The notes: generated by a model from the letters alone, not told the origin. Positions 35,948 to 46,328 are shown, counted from the first letter of the stretch. The stretch is 64,000 nucleotides of DNA from Hesseltinella vesiculosa (GCA_002104935.1 MCGT01000020.1:1-64000); one strand, 5' to 3'. Translations and numbers: made by a program.

Positions 35948-38524
35948 ATAGCCCCCAAAAGACAACGAACGGGGGCATCAAAGACAACGTCTAAGCGCAA
36001 ACAAAACGTTGATGGAAAAAAAGAAAGCAAGTTGCTCGAGATTCAATTGGAAAAGCACAATGCCTGCCTGTTGCTGAGGAGCTTGAACGCAATAACGAAC
36101 CCAAGCCGCCGAAGAATGCTGCCGCCTTGCCAACACACATAGCCGAAGCTCTAGCAAAGTCTGTCCTAGTCATGTCGACCCACAGCGTGTGAAAACCATG
36201 GCACTCCTTGGTGTCATGATGCCAAATACCTTGGAGCACGGCCACGCCTACCTTACCAAACTGCCTATTTTTAGCAGCCCTGTTGACAACTTTGCTGAAC
36301 CATCTGCCTACCTGAATGAAGATGAATTCAAAGCATCATTAGTCAACGCGTTGAAAAAGGTGGTAGAATACAATCGGGATAGGACCATCAGGACCTACAA
36401 CTTTGCTCTTTTCTTCCTTTCTGGCCGAGCACAGCAAGACGTTAGGTCCCCGCCGCTTGTTTCACCACTGCCATTTTCAGCTCCGTCCTTCAGCTATTAT
36501 TTGGAAAAAATGTCACCAACAATGCGACGGTATTCCATCGCTTACGCCAAGACCTGCCCACTTTCTTCTCAGCTCTCAAAGACATCTGCATTGGTCAGGC
36601 TCATCACATGGATATCAGCCTACCCCTTTGCTCTCCTTTGGCTACTAACGCTGGCCACCGCCCCATCACCCTAACCGGTTCAGTTTTGTCATCCACTGCA
36701 GCACTGCAGCTGATTGTGCCAAGAACCTGAAAAATCACATCGTGGAAAAGTTTCGACAGCTACACTACTACATACCGTAAATCCATGCAAACGTGGAGCA
36801 CCACATGCCAGTAAGCATAGCTCAGCAAACAGTTGGCAAATGAGCTCTTTTTTTTTTTTTTTTTTTTTTTTGCTAGGATCTCGGTCGGAACCACTGCCGT
36901 GGAAACGCCACCTACATCCTATGGCAAAATTTTCTCTGATCCAAACTCTCCACGCCTGTCCCGAGTACAAATCTATCAATGACGAATTGGTATCAACAGT
37001 CAAGCAAGCTCAAGAAAATATCATCACCGGCTTTTGACAGCTATTGCAGCATACCTTCGATTTCATCGACCAAGACCTCCGACTTGGACGTGTACAGCGA
37101 GAAGAAGCAGGACGTCGTCGGCGTAACAGCACCCGCGGACAAACGAATTCAGCTACTGTGGTTTTTTCATCCTCATCCGCATCCGTTGTGCTCATGCCTT
37201 CCGCCTCCACCTCCTCCCACGATTCTATGTAGGCCACTCAGGATACCGATGATGATGCCACATTCATGAACACCAGCACAATTGTCACCTTTGGGATCTT
37301 GGGGATGACTGCTGCCCACATTGGAGAGGATGATGCCACTGGAGACCCTCAACCTGACCATTCACCGTCACCACTGCCGCACTTACACGCTTCCCTCACC
37401 ATTTTTTTCACCGTCATGGCAAACATGCCGAAAAATTTGGAGGCATTGGATTCATGCGACCAAGAGGAAGAACCGACGCCTCAGCAGCGACCATCACCCG
37501 CATGGACGCGTCATTTTTTGGCTGAGTTACCAGAACGGAAGAAGCTACACAATCAAAAGAGAAGCCGCCGGACCCTTATGCTGACGAAGATGATCAACGA
37601 CAACGCCCCTTTGGTTACAAGCCATCTTTCACCCCAATTCGTGCCACAGTCGTTGGATGCTATCACTCAAAAAGTTGAGTCGCTGCTGGGACATTCAAAC
37701 CACCGATAATTTTTATCAAGCCCAGGGCTCGCTTGTTCAAGCTTGAGTCAATTCCCACCTTCAAACGGCGTTACGTTTGTCTTGAGCCGGTATGAGGACG
37801 GTACTGAATCATTTTGATCTTTCGAAACATCTCCCTCTGCCAAGCACCCCATCTGCGTCGAAGGTGGTCAGTATTGCAGATGCTGATACCCAGTCAGAAA
37901 GCCAACGTGAAACTCGATCAGAGAACCTTCCTCGTCAAGCGGCTGCGTTTGGTTTTTTCGATTTACCAAGTTCCACAAGTAAGTAGTGTTCAAACAAAAT
38001 AAAAAAAATAAAAAAAAAGGTGACAGATGATTATAAATTTTCGGACATCAGTATGGGGCCTTCAAGAGCATCTTTAAGACAGACGGCTTTACCACCTCCT
38101 TTTACCTTCAAGAAACCAAAAGGACCTGTGCCTGACCCTGCACTTACTGACCTCCAAGAATGCCACTTCTGAGGTGTTGACCCTGGTGTCAACGAAGTGC
38201 TTGTAAGCGTCGATGGTAGTTGCCCGGATATTTTGAATCGTAAGGTGCTAGTGCCAATACCCAAGTCAGTCACGGAATACGAACGATGTTATCCAATGAG
38301 TATTTTCACAAAGCTAGATTCAATTGGACCAGCGATCGCGTCCGTGTGGCAACCTAAGCAGCTCCTATTAACAAGATAACTTCTACCATCCCCTCACCAG
38401 CCACCATGGACCCGGGCAAGCTCGCCAGCTACATCAAAGCTGTCATGGTGTTGAAGAAAGACCTGACAATTTTCTATGGCATCCTTCTACCAAAGCTGCG
38501 TTTTTTGAAATACCGCTTGCGGCG
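35948..38524 (+). pseudogene. Second Fanzor-like lineage (Fanzor-A), decayed and 3' truncated
   Basis: Pieces in order: a Lys-rich start IAPKRQRTGASKTTSKRKQN; FRQLHYYIP-type segments near 36745; YKSINDELVSTVKQAQENII near 36960; DFIDQDLRLGRVQREEAGRR near 37060; acidic and His/Pro-rich stretches; SVADADTQSESQRE-like DNA near 37880; and finally GVDPGVNEVLVSVDGSCPDI (38175-38240), a G-x-D-x-G RuvC-I motif, followed by ILNRKVLVPIPKSVTEYERC. The frame then reads KLASYIKAV and LPKLRFLKYRLRR before abruptly joining the 3' end of an inverted D1 unit at about 38524. Several frames are used and stops intervene. The zinc ribbon and RuvC-III motif are gone. Assignment rests on RuvC-I plus the flanking arrangement, so it is weaker than for Fanzor-B. 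Confidence 0.5.
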
Positions 38525-39305
38525 TTTGCATTTTATTTTATTTTTTTGGTGGCCGTATGAAAAAACTTGAGAAGGGAAGGGGATAGCAAACGCGATAGCC
38601 ATAGTCAGATGTGACCATTTTGAAAAACGCACAGGCAATGCAGTTTGATTATCGACGGCCTTGGTCATTGAAAATTACATCTTTGTATATTACAATGGCT
38701 ACTTTTATTTCAGTTATTTTATTATTAGAAGGGGCGAGACATGACACTTGTTTTTTTTTTATTATTGGTGGGTGCGGCGTCATTGTCGTTGCCGTTGTCG
38801 TCGTTTTCGATTTTTTCTTTGTCGCTTTTTCTTGTTTGGCCCTGTTGAGGGGCCAGGGCCAGGGGCATGCGACGAGGACGAAGGACCAGCAGAAGCAGGT
38901 ACAGGAGGAGCAGCAGGAGCAGCAGCATGCGGCGAGAACGAATGACCAGCAGAAGCAGGTACAGGAGCATCGACGTTGGGAGCGGCAGCAGCAGGAGCAG
39001 CAGCATGCGACGAGAACGAAGGACCAGCAGAAGCAGGTACAGGAGCATCGACGTTGGGAGCGGCAGCAGCAGGAGCAGTAGCTGAGGAAGAAGCAGCAGC
39101 GATGTTGGAAAGGCGCTCTTCATGGCGTCGGTTTGACTCCATGAAGATGTCTAGTAGGCGTTGGTATACAGGTGGCGTCATTGTAAAAAAAAAGTGTAAG
39201 GTAGGAAAGAGAAGGAAAAAAAAACTGTTCATTGGCGCAGCCAGCTTTTATTCAATTTTTAAATATGAAGCTTAACACGAGCATTGGATATTTTTCCCAC
39301 AGATT
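38510..39305 (-). mobile_element. D1 unit (copy D1c) with conserved 3' module
   Basis: On the minus strand: a TGTGGGAAAAATATCCAATG lead-in, GCTGGCTGCGCCAATGAACA, a T run, the D1 frame, and then the 3' module ending in TTTTGCATTTATTT-like DNA and AAACGCCGC. Its 3' end is fused to the Fanzor-A relic; its 5' end touches the 3' end of D1d, so two D1 units are in tandem. Confidence 0.6.
38780..39181 (-). CDS. D1 repeat-family small protein (copy D1c)
   Basis: Intact 133-residue frame. MTPPVYQRLLDIFMESNRRH then HEERLSNIAAAS, an Ala/Pro-rich linker containing an internal repeat (NVDAPVPASAGPSFSSHAAA, about 2.5 copies, also visible as DNA tandem repeat at 38875-39075), and a basic tail KKKRQRKNRKRRQRQRQ. 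The head and tail are conserved with D1a while the linker varies in length, which is the pattern expected if head and tail are selected. No known domain recognised. Confidence 0.55.
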   Translation of the reverse strand: MTPPVYQRLLDIFMESNRRHEERLSNIAAASSSATAPAAAAPNVDAPVPASAGPSFSSHAAAPAAAAPNVDAPVPASAGHSFSPHAAAPAAPPVPASAGPSSSSHAPGPGPSTGPNKKKRQRKNRKRRQRQRQ

Positions 39306-39579
39306 AACAATGCGTGGTTTTTTTTTTTTTTTTGGCTTTATTGGTGGGTGCACCGTCGTTGTCGTTGTCCCTGTTGTCGTTTTCGGCTTTGTTTCGTCGC
39401 TTGTTCTTGTTCTTTTTTGGCCCTGTTGACGGACCAGGGCCATGGGCATGCGACGAGGAAGAAGCAGGTGCGGCGGGAACCGCAGGAGCGGCAGCAGCAT
39501 CTCTAGCTGGTCGCTCTTCGTATCTTCGATTGGGTTCCATATAGATATCAGGAAGTCCTTGATAGACAGGGCGTGTCAT
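39304..39579 (-). pseudogene. D1 repeat-family frame (copy D1d), tail frameshifted
   Basis: Head MTRPVYQGLPDIYMEPNRRY (S-to-P change within the ESNRR motif), EERPARDAAAAP, and a short linker GPGPSTGPKKNKNKRRN. An indel then takes the reading frame out of the Arg-rich tail into KAENDNRDNDND. The reading ends in a poly-A run that abuts D1c. Probably inactive. Confidence 0.5.
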
Positions 39580-40169
39580 TGTAAAAAAAAAAAGAGCAAG
39601 AAAAAAAAAAACTCTCCTTTGGCGCCGCCAGTTTTTAATCAATCATTAAGCCTGACATGAGCACTGGACATTTTCCCACAGAATTTACAATGCGTGAAGG
39701 TGGAGAGACCGAGGCGCGTGACGTACAGCAGCAGCAGCGACAAGAGCGAGGGTGAATGTTCCATAATAAAATAAATTGAGGTTTCAGTTTTGTTTAGCGG
39801 GTGGGAAAATGTGCAGCATATGGGCTGTGAATATGGAATCTATCAAGACTGATTTATTTATTTTTTTCACAAATCGGAGGGAAAATCTATCATGGATTTG
39901 TCAATTAACACCACCTTGATCAATGGGATATTGCACTTTTCGTGGCTGTTATAGGCCAATCGCTTTCATGTTTTATCACTGGTATTAGAAGCACATGAGA
40001 TGCCAAGATTAATAACGGAAGAGCATCAGGGGACAAGGGAGCCACTAGTACAGCAACAGCACACTCTTCAACCAGGATGGCAAGCGGCGTATGATAACAG
40101 CCGCACTCTGTTTTCCTTAAGCGACATGGTCATCCTCGTAAAACTTTTTATTGCTTTTTTTTAAGTAAA

Positions 40170-40538
40170 TTAAAATGGGCGTCGTGGCTCGCGTATGGGG
40201 ACTTTGTTTCCCCCTGTCAGTCTAGAGGGTGGGCTATCAACACCAGAAGAAGGGCCAGGAGGGCCAGAAGGACGAGAGGGACAAGATACCCAAGGAGAAG
40301 GTCCAGAAGGCCATAACCCACAGAAGGAGGAGGGCGATGAAAAACAGGAGTGCAACTTCGGCAACGATGTTATTTTCTTCTAGCACCCACCACCACCACC
40401 ATCAGCACCAGCGGGAGAAGCTCAGCACCAGTGGGAGAAGCAAGGTTCTGACTTTGTTGGGCTTGTCGCTCTTCATAGCGACGGTTTGATTCCATGAAAA
40501 TTGTAATAATTTGGCATATGTGGTTCTTGTTCGGACAT
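40170..40538 (-). pseudogene. D2 minigene (copy D2e), frameshifted
   Basis: In the left palindrome arm. It starts MSEQEPHMPNYYN; a one-base loss moves the conserved MESNRRYEERQAQQSQ segment into another frame. The C-terminal part SGPPGPSSGVDSPPSRLTGG and NKVPIREPRRPF is in a third frame. It ends at the same place as the intact D2f copy. Confidence 0.6.
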
Positions 40539-41144
40539 GTTGGTAGCTTCAAAAAAAAAAAAAAAAGTAGGGAAGTAAAGGAAAAAAGGAAGAAATGAAA
40601 AAAAAACCCTGTACATGACACCGCCAGGTTTTTATATTGCGCTTAATAATCGGATAGCAATCGCCAGTTTATCAATTTTTTTCTGCTGGTGTTGTGTTTA
40701 TGACTGCAAAACGTAAAACATGATAGATTTCTTCAAGAAAGGTTATGAGTATTTTTAAACTAGGTAAAGAAAGGGGACACGTCAACCGATTCCGTTCAGT
40801 TTAAGTCTCAAGTAAAAAAAAAAGCAGTAGAAGAGGTAGGTAAAAAAGAAAGAAAATTATGAAGAGGAAGGAAAGAAGGTGGAATGGCATGAGAGTCTCG
40901 TGATGATTGAATCCCCAAAATCAGAACTTGAACACTAGGGCTTTGGAAGTGACAAAACGAAGCTGATCAAATTTGGCTGGGCAACTTCGCCAATGGGCGC
41001 GGTTTTTTAAGGATCGCCATGGTTCATACACTCACATACTCATACAAAATATCAGATCGATTTGACCACTCAAAACGGCTGTGCAGCGTTGCTCTTTTTT
41101 TTTTCAAAACGCTTCTTTTTCAGAGATTTAAAAACCAGAAACTT

Positions 41145-41640
41145 TATTTGCTATTACGATTTCGCGTGTTTGTGCGGCAGAGGATCGCAAGGGTACAACT
41201 CCGTTACGTGCCTTAATAATGGATAACATTGGCACTGGCTCGTCCTGAAGTATCCATTTCCCAGCCTTAGTCGTTACAAGATCTGACAAGCTACTGGGGG
41301 CCAACTTCATCCAACTGGTCGTGCGCTGTCGAACGCCGCGCGTTCCATTGACCCTCACAACTCCTATGGCTGCAGTTCATGTCCCCAGCGAGCAAGAAGA
41401 TCAACAACCCTAGTTCTTCCATGTCATCATTGCCAAGTTGGTACACTTTCCAACATGCACGCAAAGTTCATGTTTTTCAAGTCCAAGAAAAGTGAATTTC
41501 TTGCTCATTTGTTTCCCTCCATGTAGTCATCTCCGCCATTACCATCTGGGCCGCCCTATCTCTCTCCATCCTTAATATACAGTAGTTGTATATATCTTAG
41601 TGTATCTTCTTTCCTGCATCTCTGGCACTACTTTGTCAAT
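41145..41640 (-). other. Loop of the large palindrome
   Basis: About 0.5 kb of single-copy sequence. On the minus strand a frame reads LLIFLLAGDMNCSHRSCEGQ, which faintly resembles the GD-x-N motif of endonuclease/exonuclease/phosphatase domains in LINE elements, followed by a stop. Another minus frame has WMKLAPSSLSDLVTTKAGKW. Neither is long enough to name. Confidence 0.3.
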
Positions 41641-42160
41641 ACAAATAAAGTTTCTGGTTTTTAAATCTCAGAATAAGAATCGTTTTGAAAAAAAAAAAAA
41701 GTAACGCTGCGCAGCCGTTTTGAGTGGTCAAATCGATCTGATATTTTGTATGAGTATGTGAGTGTATGAACCATGGCGATCCTTAAAAAACCGCGCCCAT
41801 TGGCGAAGTTGCCCAGCCAAATTTGATCAGCTTCGTTTTGTCACTTCCAAAGCCCTAGTGTTTACGTTCTGATTTTGGGGATTCAATCATCACGAGACTC
41901 TCATGCCATTCCGCCTTCTTTCCTTCCTCTTCATAATTTTCTTTCTTTTTTACCTACCTCTTCTACTGCTTTTTTTTTTTTTTTACTTGAGACTTAAACT
42001 GAACGGAATCGGTTGACGTGTCCCCTATCTTTACCTAGTTTAAAAATACTCATAACCTTTTCTTGAAAAAAGCTGCCATAATTGAAGTTTTGCAATCATA
42101 AACACAACACCAACAGAAAAAAATTGAAAACTGGCGATCACTGTCCGTTTATTAAGCGTA

Positions 42161-42169
42161 ATATAAAAA
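42161..42169 (+). promoter_or_regulatory. TATA-like box of the D2f minigene
   Basis: ATATAAAAACCTGGC is shared by D2 copies at 19768, 40635 (inverted) and here, about 100 bases before the ATG. D1 copies have GATTAAAAGCTGGCGG at the same place. Conservation between otherwise diverging flanks argues for a retained core promoter. Confidence 0.5.
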
Positions 42170-42263
42170 CCTGGCTGTGCCATATAAAAGGTTTTTTTTT
42201 CTTTTTTTCTTACTTCCCTTTTTTCTTTACTTCCCTACTTTTTTTTTTTTTGAAGCTACCAAC

Positions 42264-42551
42264 ATGTCCGACAATAAACGACCGTATGCAAAATTATTAG
42301 AAATTTATATGGAATCAAACCGTCGCCACGAAGAGCGACTCGCCCAGCAAGCTGGTGTGCCTTCTTCTCCCGTTGCTTCTGCTGGTGCCTCTGTTGGTGC
42401 TGCTGCTCCTCCTCCTGGCCCTTCCGGCCCTTCTCCTCTGGGGTCTGGCCCTTCTGGCCCTCCTGGCTCTTCTTCTGGCGTTGGTGGCCCTCCCCCGAAA
42501 CTGACAGGGGGAAACAATGTCCCCTTGCGCGAGCCACCACGCCCTTTTTAA
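42264..42551 (+). CDS. D2 repeat-family small protein (copy D2f)
   Basis: Intact 95-residue frame in the right palindrome arm. MSDNKRPYAKLLEIYMESNR then RHEERLAQQAG forms the conserved head, followed by a Pro/Ser/Gly linker (SGPSPLGSGPSGPPGSSSG) and an end LTGGNNVPLREPPRPF. The linker and tail differ entirely from D1, while the head is clearly homologous (LL-I-MESNRRHEER). Upstream lie a TATA-like box and two pyrimidine tracts. No database family comes to mind; no membrane or signal segment. Confidence 0.55.
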   Translation: MSDNKRPYAKLLEIYMESNRRHEERLAQQAGVPSSPVASAGASVGAAAPPPGPSGPSPLGSGPSGPPGSSSGVGGPPPKLTGGNNVPLREPPRPF

Positions 42552-42960
42552 TTTTTAAAAAAAAAGCAATAAATTTTTTTGGGAGGATGACCATGTCGTT
42601 TAAGGAAAACAGAGTGCGGTTGTTATCATAGGCAGCCTGCCATCCTGGATGAAGAGTGTGCTGTTACTGCACTGGTGGCTCCTGTGTCCCCTGAAGCTCT
42701 TGCGGTTATTGATCTTGGTAATCATGTACTTTTAAAGCCAGTGAAAAAACATGAAAGCGGTCGACACATAACAGCTACGAAAAGTGCAACATCTCATTGC
42801 TCAAGGCAATGCTCATTGACAAATCCCTGGTAGAGATTTTCCCTCCACTATGTGAAAAATACTAAATAAATAATTCAGTCTTGATGGAATCCATTTTCAC
42901 AGCACACATGCTACACGGTTTCCCACCCGCTAAACAACACTGGAACTCCACTTAATTTTC

Positions 42961-43440
42961 TTAATCTCTAATTTCTTTTCTTTTCATCCTTTTTTTTTTT
43001 TACGCTATAAACACCAAAGAACATTTCACATTGACCGCTCTTTCCCTGGAAATTGAAAAAAAACCTTGCTACAAGACTCGATCGACGCGGCAGCAGCAAG
43101 TGGAAGGGGCTCGTTTTTAGTCACGCTGCCATATTGTGGTTTTCAGCCAAGCTGCCATATTGCGGTTTTCAGACAAGCTGCCATATTGCGGTTTTCAGCC
43201 ATGCTGCCATGCTGACATACTGGTCTACTGCCTCTGACCCTTCCTTTTGTATTGCTAGCCATTCCGCAGTGGCCCCCAATGTATGTAAATAAAATGTGGC
43301 AGAGGCTCATTGACTGACACGCTTCTATCGCCATTGTTCCGAATAAATGCTACCGCCCCAAATCGGAGGTCAAGCTCTGACTCCTCTTGTCAAACGACGT
43401 CAATTTTAAACAAGGTCTCCTCCCCCCCCTCTATTTTTTT
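42961..43440. other. Accessory DNA with a short tandem repeat
   Basis: Contains about 3.5 copies of a 27-bp unit around GCTGCCATATTGCGGTTTTC at 43125-43215. No gene recognised. Confidence 0.5.
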
Positions 43441-43900
43441 TTATGAAATAAAAATACCATGATTTTCTTTTCGAAAAACGTTTATTCTACAGCATGGCTA
43501 TGTCTATCTCATTCCCCTTTCTTTTCGAACTTCTAAAATAAGACCTCATCCAGAGTCCAACCATGGTAAATCTCAATGCCACGAGACACCAACGACGTTA
43601 ATTCCTGTAGTTTAGTGGTAGCGCTGCAAACGCGGCTACAGGCTACAAACAGCGACAATTACAATGGAAGCAGCAGTTACAACATAAACAAGTCATCGTA
43701 ATGCAACAAAAGCCCCAACATGCAGCGATGTCAAACCATTTGCAGCCGAATCTTCAAAGCTGCAGCAGCAGTGACATCCCTATGTTGGTGTGGAGCGTAT
43801 TCAAACCTTGGAACAGCAGCTCAGCCAACAGCACTTCATCATCAGGCAGCCAATGAGTCCCTCTTCTACACGTAATTTGGTCTCTTTGAAGACTCTACCA
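43440..43900 (+). pseudogene. Degraded 5' copy of RUD3 (copy 3)
   Basis: Aligns to 23480-23890: TTTTTCGAAAA-type 5' flank, CCAGAGTCCAACCATGGTAA replacing the ATGTCCAACGATG/GT start exon, then GTAGCGCTGCAAACGCGGCT and GGAACAGCAGCTCAGCCAAC. The start codon is lost and several indels occur. Shorter and more diverged than copy 2. Confidence 0.75.
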
Positions 43901-44159
43901 AAATCGAAACCTTCTCTCCTTGTGCTACTTTTTTTATTATTTTTTTTGGTCATTGCGTCTAACCTTATTACTCTCTTTCTTTCCTTCGCCTTTCTACTTC
44001 CTCACCTCGTGCACGCGCTAATAATCTTCAAACACCCCACATCCATCCATATCAAATTTCTACACAATTACAAAAGGACGAGGGTAAATGTTCACTAAAA
44101 ATACAAGCTTGCCAGCATCGTCAGCGAACCCAGCAACCTCGCATCGACCTTACCATCCA

Positions 44160-45195
44160 CAAAAAAAAAGAAAAACCTTTGTTCTCAGCCAGCAAAAAAG
44201 GATCACATTTGTTCTCCACCAGCAAAAAAAGAATAACGTTTGTCCTCCACGCCATCCATGCCATTAAAAAAAAGATCACGTTTGTCCTCCCCGCCATTAA
44301 AAAAAGGATCACGTTTGTCCTCCCCGCCATTAAAAAAAAGGATCACGTTTGTCGTCCCCGCCATTAAAAAAAGGATCACGTTTGTCGTCCCCGCCATTAA
44401 AAAAAGGATCACGTCTGTTCCCCCGCCATTAATAAAAGGATCAAGTCTTTCCCCCGCCATTAATAAAAGGATCACGTTTGTTCTCCAGGCCATTAAAAAA
44501 GGATCACGTTTGTTCTCCACCCAGCAAAAAAAGGATCACGTTTGTTCTCCACCCAGCAAAAAAAGGATCACATTTGCTCTCCCAGCCATTAAAAAAAGGA
44601 TCACATTAGCTCTCCCAGCCAACAAAAAAAGGATCACATTTGTTCTCCAGCCAACAAAACAAGGATCACATTTGTTCTCCACCCAACAAAAAAAGGATCA
44701 CATTTGCTCTCCCACCCAGCAAAAAAAGGAGCACATTAGCCGTCCCCCATTAAAAAAAGGATCACATTGCTCTCCCGCCATTAAAAAATGGATCACATTT
44801 GTTCTCCACCCAGCAAAAATGATCACATTAGCTCTCCCCCATTATAAAAAGGATCATATTTGTTCTCCACCCAGCAAAAAAAGGATCACATTAGCTCTCC
44901 CGCCATTAAAAAAAGGATCACATTTGTTCTCCAGCCAACAAAACAAGGATCACATTTGTTCTTCGCCAACAAAACAAGGATCACGTTTGTTCTCCACCCA
45001 GCAAAAAAAGGATCACATTTGCTCTCCCGCCCTCAAAAATAAGGATCACATTTGTTCTCCACTAAATAGCATCATGTTTGCTCTCAAACCATAAAATAAG
45101 GGATCGCGTTTGCTCCCACAGTCATCAAAAAAAGTATCATGTTTGCTCTCCAGCCAGCTAAAAAGGATCATGTTTGCTCTCCAAAGCGTTAAAAA
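44160..45195 (+). repeat. Minisatellite, ~30 units of about 33 bp
   Basis: The unit is approximately GGATCACRTTTGTYCTCC followed by a C-rich piece and CCATTAAAAAAA or CCAGCAAAAAAA. There are two subtypes (CCATTAA and CCAGCAA/CCAACAA), partly in blocks, so higher-order duplication has occurred. Because 33 is divisible by three, long frames stay open on both strands (a 284-residue plus frame repeating KKRITFVLPAI), but I do not believe either is a gene. Confidence 0.85.
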
Positions 45196-45293
45196 AAATG
45201 ACTGAGTTATAAAATGCTCAAGCCTGTTTCTTCCCATGTTTTGTTGCAGCTATTAGCGGCTTTTATTTGGTATGAAAATTTACATCGAGAGCT

Positions 45294-46099
45294 TCATAAT
45301 AATTTTTCTTTGCGTTTTTCATTAATAGCAGCGGTGGCTTTGGAGACTGTGCTTGCCAGTAATGTCAGTTGGACGTTCAAGCCCGTATTTCCGAGAATTG
45401 GGATTTGGTTTCCAGAAGCAAACAGGTCGATGATGGCTTTGACAATAGTAGGAACAGTGTCACCTTTGCAAGAGTCCTGCATTACTTTCAACTCTCTGGC
45501 AATATCTGCCCGATTTAAAGTAGGTTCATCATAGTCTTGTACCACAGCCTTTGCTAAAATTTGGAAGATCTTGGACCCATATTTTTCTTGAGAAGCCTGG
45601 TGAGCGGAAGCCTCATCATCGTAAACTGTCCAGATTGTTGAAGGGCGAACTTCCAAAGAGGATGTTACATCCGAGCATGCCCGCCATCGGTTGTAAGTGG
45701 ATGGTAAATCAAACTTTGATCGCAGCTGTCTGAGAGAGGCAAACGTTGGGCCATATTGGCCTTGAAATAAGGAAACGTTGTCCATGATATTGTACCGGTA
45801 CGAGTCATTTAGTGAGCGCTGTCAATGTAAATGTGAGTCTCATTCGTTGCCTTGAACTGGGAGATATGGGGGCCGAGGTTGATAGAGTTTGGCATATCCA
45901 ATCGACAGCTAGACGTGACTAATAGTGTTCCAGTGGAGGTGCTGATTATAAGCTTAACGCCACCATCAGATGGGATGGTGAAGAGAGCGAGGCGACCATA
46001 TCTGGTTTTTTTTTCGGGAAAGGTTGATGGGCTACCATCATATGAACGCAATTCGCTGTGTGTAATATTTTGGACTAATAAACACTGCAAGTAATTCAA
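45294..46099 (-). CDS. Unknown protein segments (two frames)
   Basis: Two minus frames, 46099-45809 and 45785-45294, lie end to end with a frame offset near 45815. The first has RYGRLALFTIPSDGGVKLII and STSTGTLLVTSSCRLDMPNS; the second has DNVSLFQGQYGPTFASLRQL and DEPTLNRADIARELKVMQDS. Codon and residue composition look genuinely protein-like, but I recognise no domain. It may be the 3' part of the zinc-finger gene upstream, or a separate gene broken by one frameshift. Confidence 0.35.
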
Positions 46100-46104
46100 T
46101 TAGA

Positions 46105-46200
46105 ATCTTTTCAGGTTTATTATTACTTCGAAAATTCGAATGAATTAGAAAAAGAAACTAAGGGAAAATAAAAAAAAAGGATTTAAGCAATACGACTAGG
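46105..46200. repeat. Short block shared with Fanzor-B frame A end
   Basis: TTATTACTTCGAAAATTCGAATGA followed by an A-rich tract resembles the TTTTACTTCGAAAATTCGAATAAAACTGAGG block at 16275, 20397 and 55086. It is too short to call a copy of the element; perhaps a common 3'-end motif. Confidence 0.35.
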
Positions 46201-46328
46201 TGCGGAGTTTACTCGTGCACTTGTCTAATTCTAGAACAAGTCTCCGCACAGTGGATCTCCCTCAGCTTGCATATTTCTTTCTTCCTGACGCTAATACGCA
46301 CGAAAGAGCAAAGCATTCTATACACCGT

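Larger units (their letters stand above)
39765..42960. repeat. Large palindrome, ~1.35 kb inverted arms around a ~0.5 kb loop
   Basis: 39765-41145 is inverted relative to 41640-42960. Matching landmarks, outside in: TTTAGCGGGTGGGAAA / TTTCCCACCCGCTAAA; the D2 frame; the D2 promoter (ATATAAAAACCTGGC); GTTGACGTGTCCCC-type DNA; an R repeat; and an innermost AGATTTAAAAACCAGAAACT pair. The arms differ at several percent of positions and by indels, so it is not an assembly mirror artefact of identical sequence. One arm holds an intact D2 frame, the other a broken one. Confidence 0.85.

Noticed and set aside
38875..39075. Separate tandem repeat locus
   Set aside because: It lies inside the D1c coding frame and encodes the repeated linker; described there.
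43125..43215. CRISPR-like direct repeats
   Set aside because: Units are head to tail with no spacers, in a eukaryotic context; this is a simple tandem repeat.
44240..45094. 284-residue open frame with repeated KKRITFVLPAI
   Set aside because: It is the forward reading of a 33-bp minisatellite. The opposite strand is equally open, there is no conserved start context, and residue use is an artefact of the repeat.
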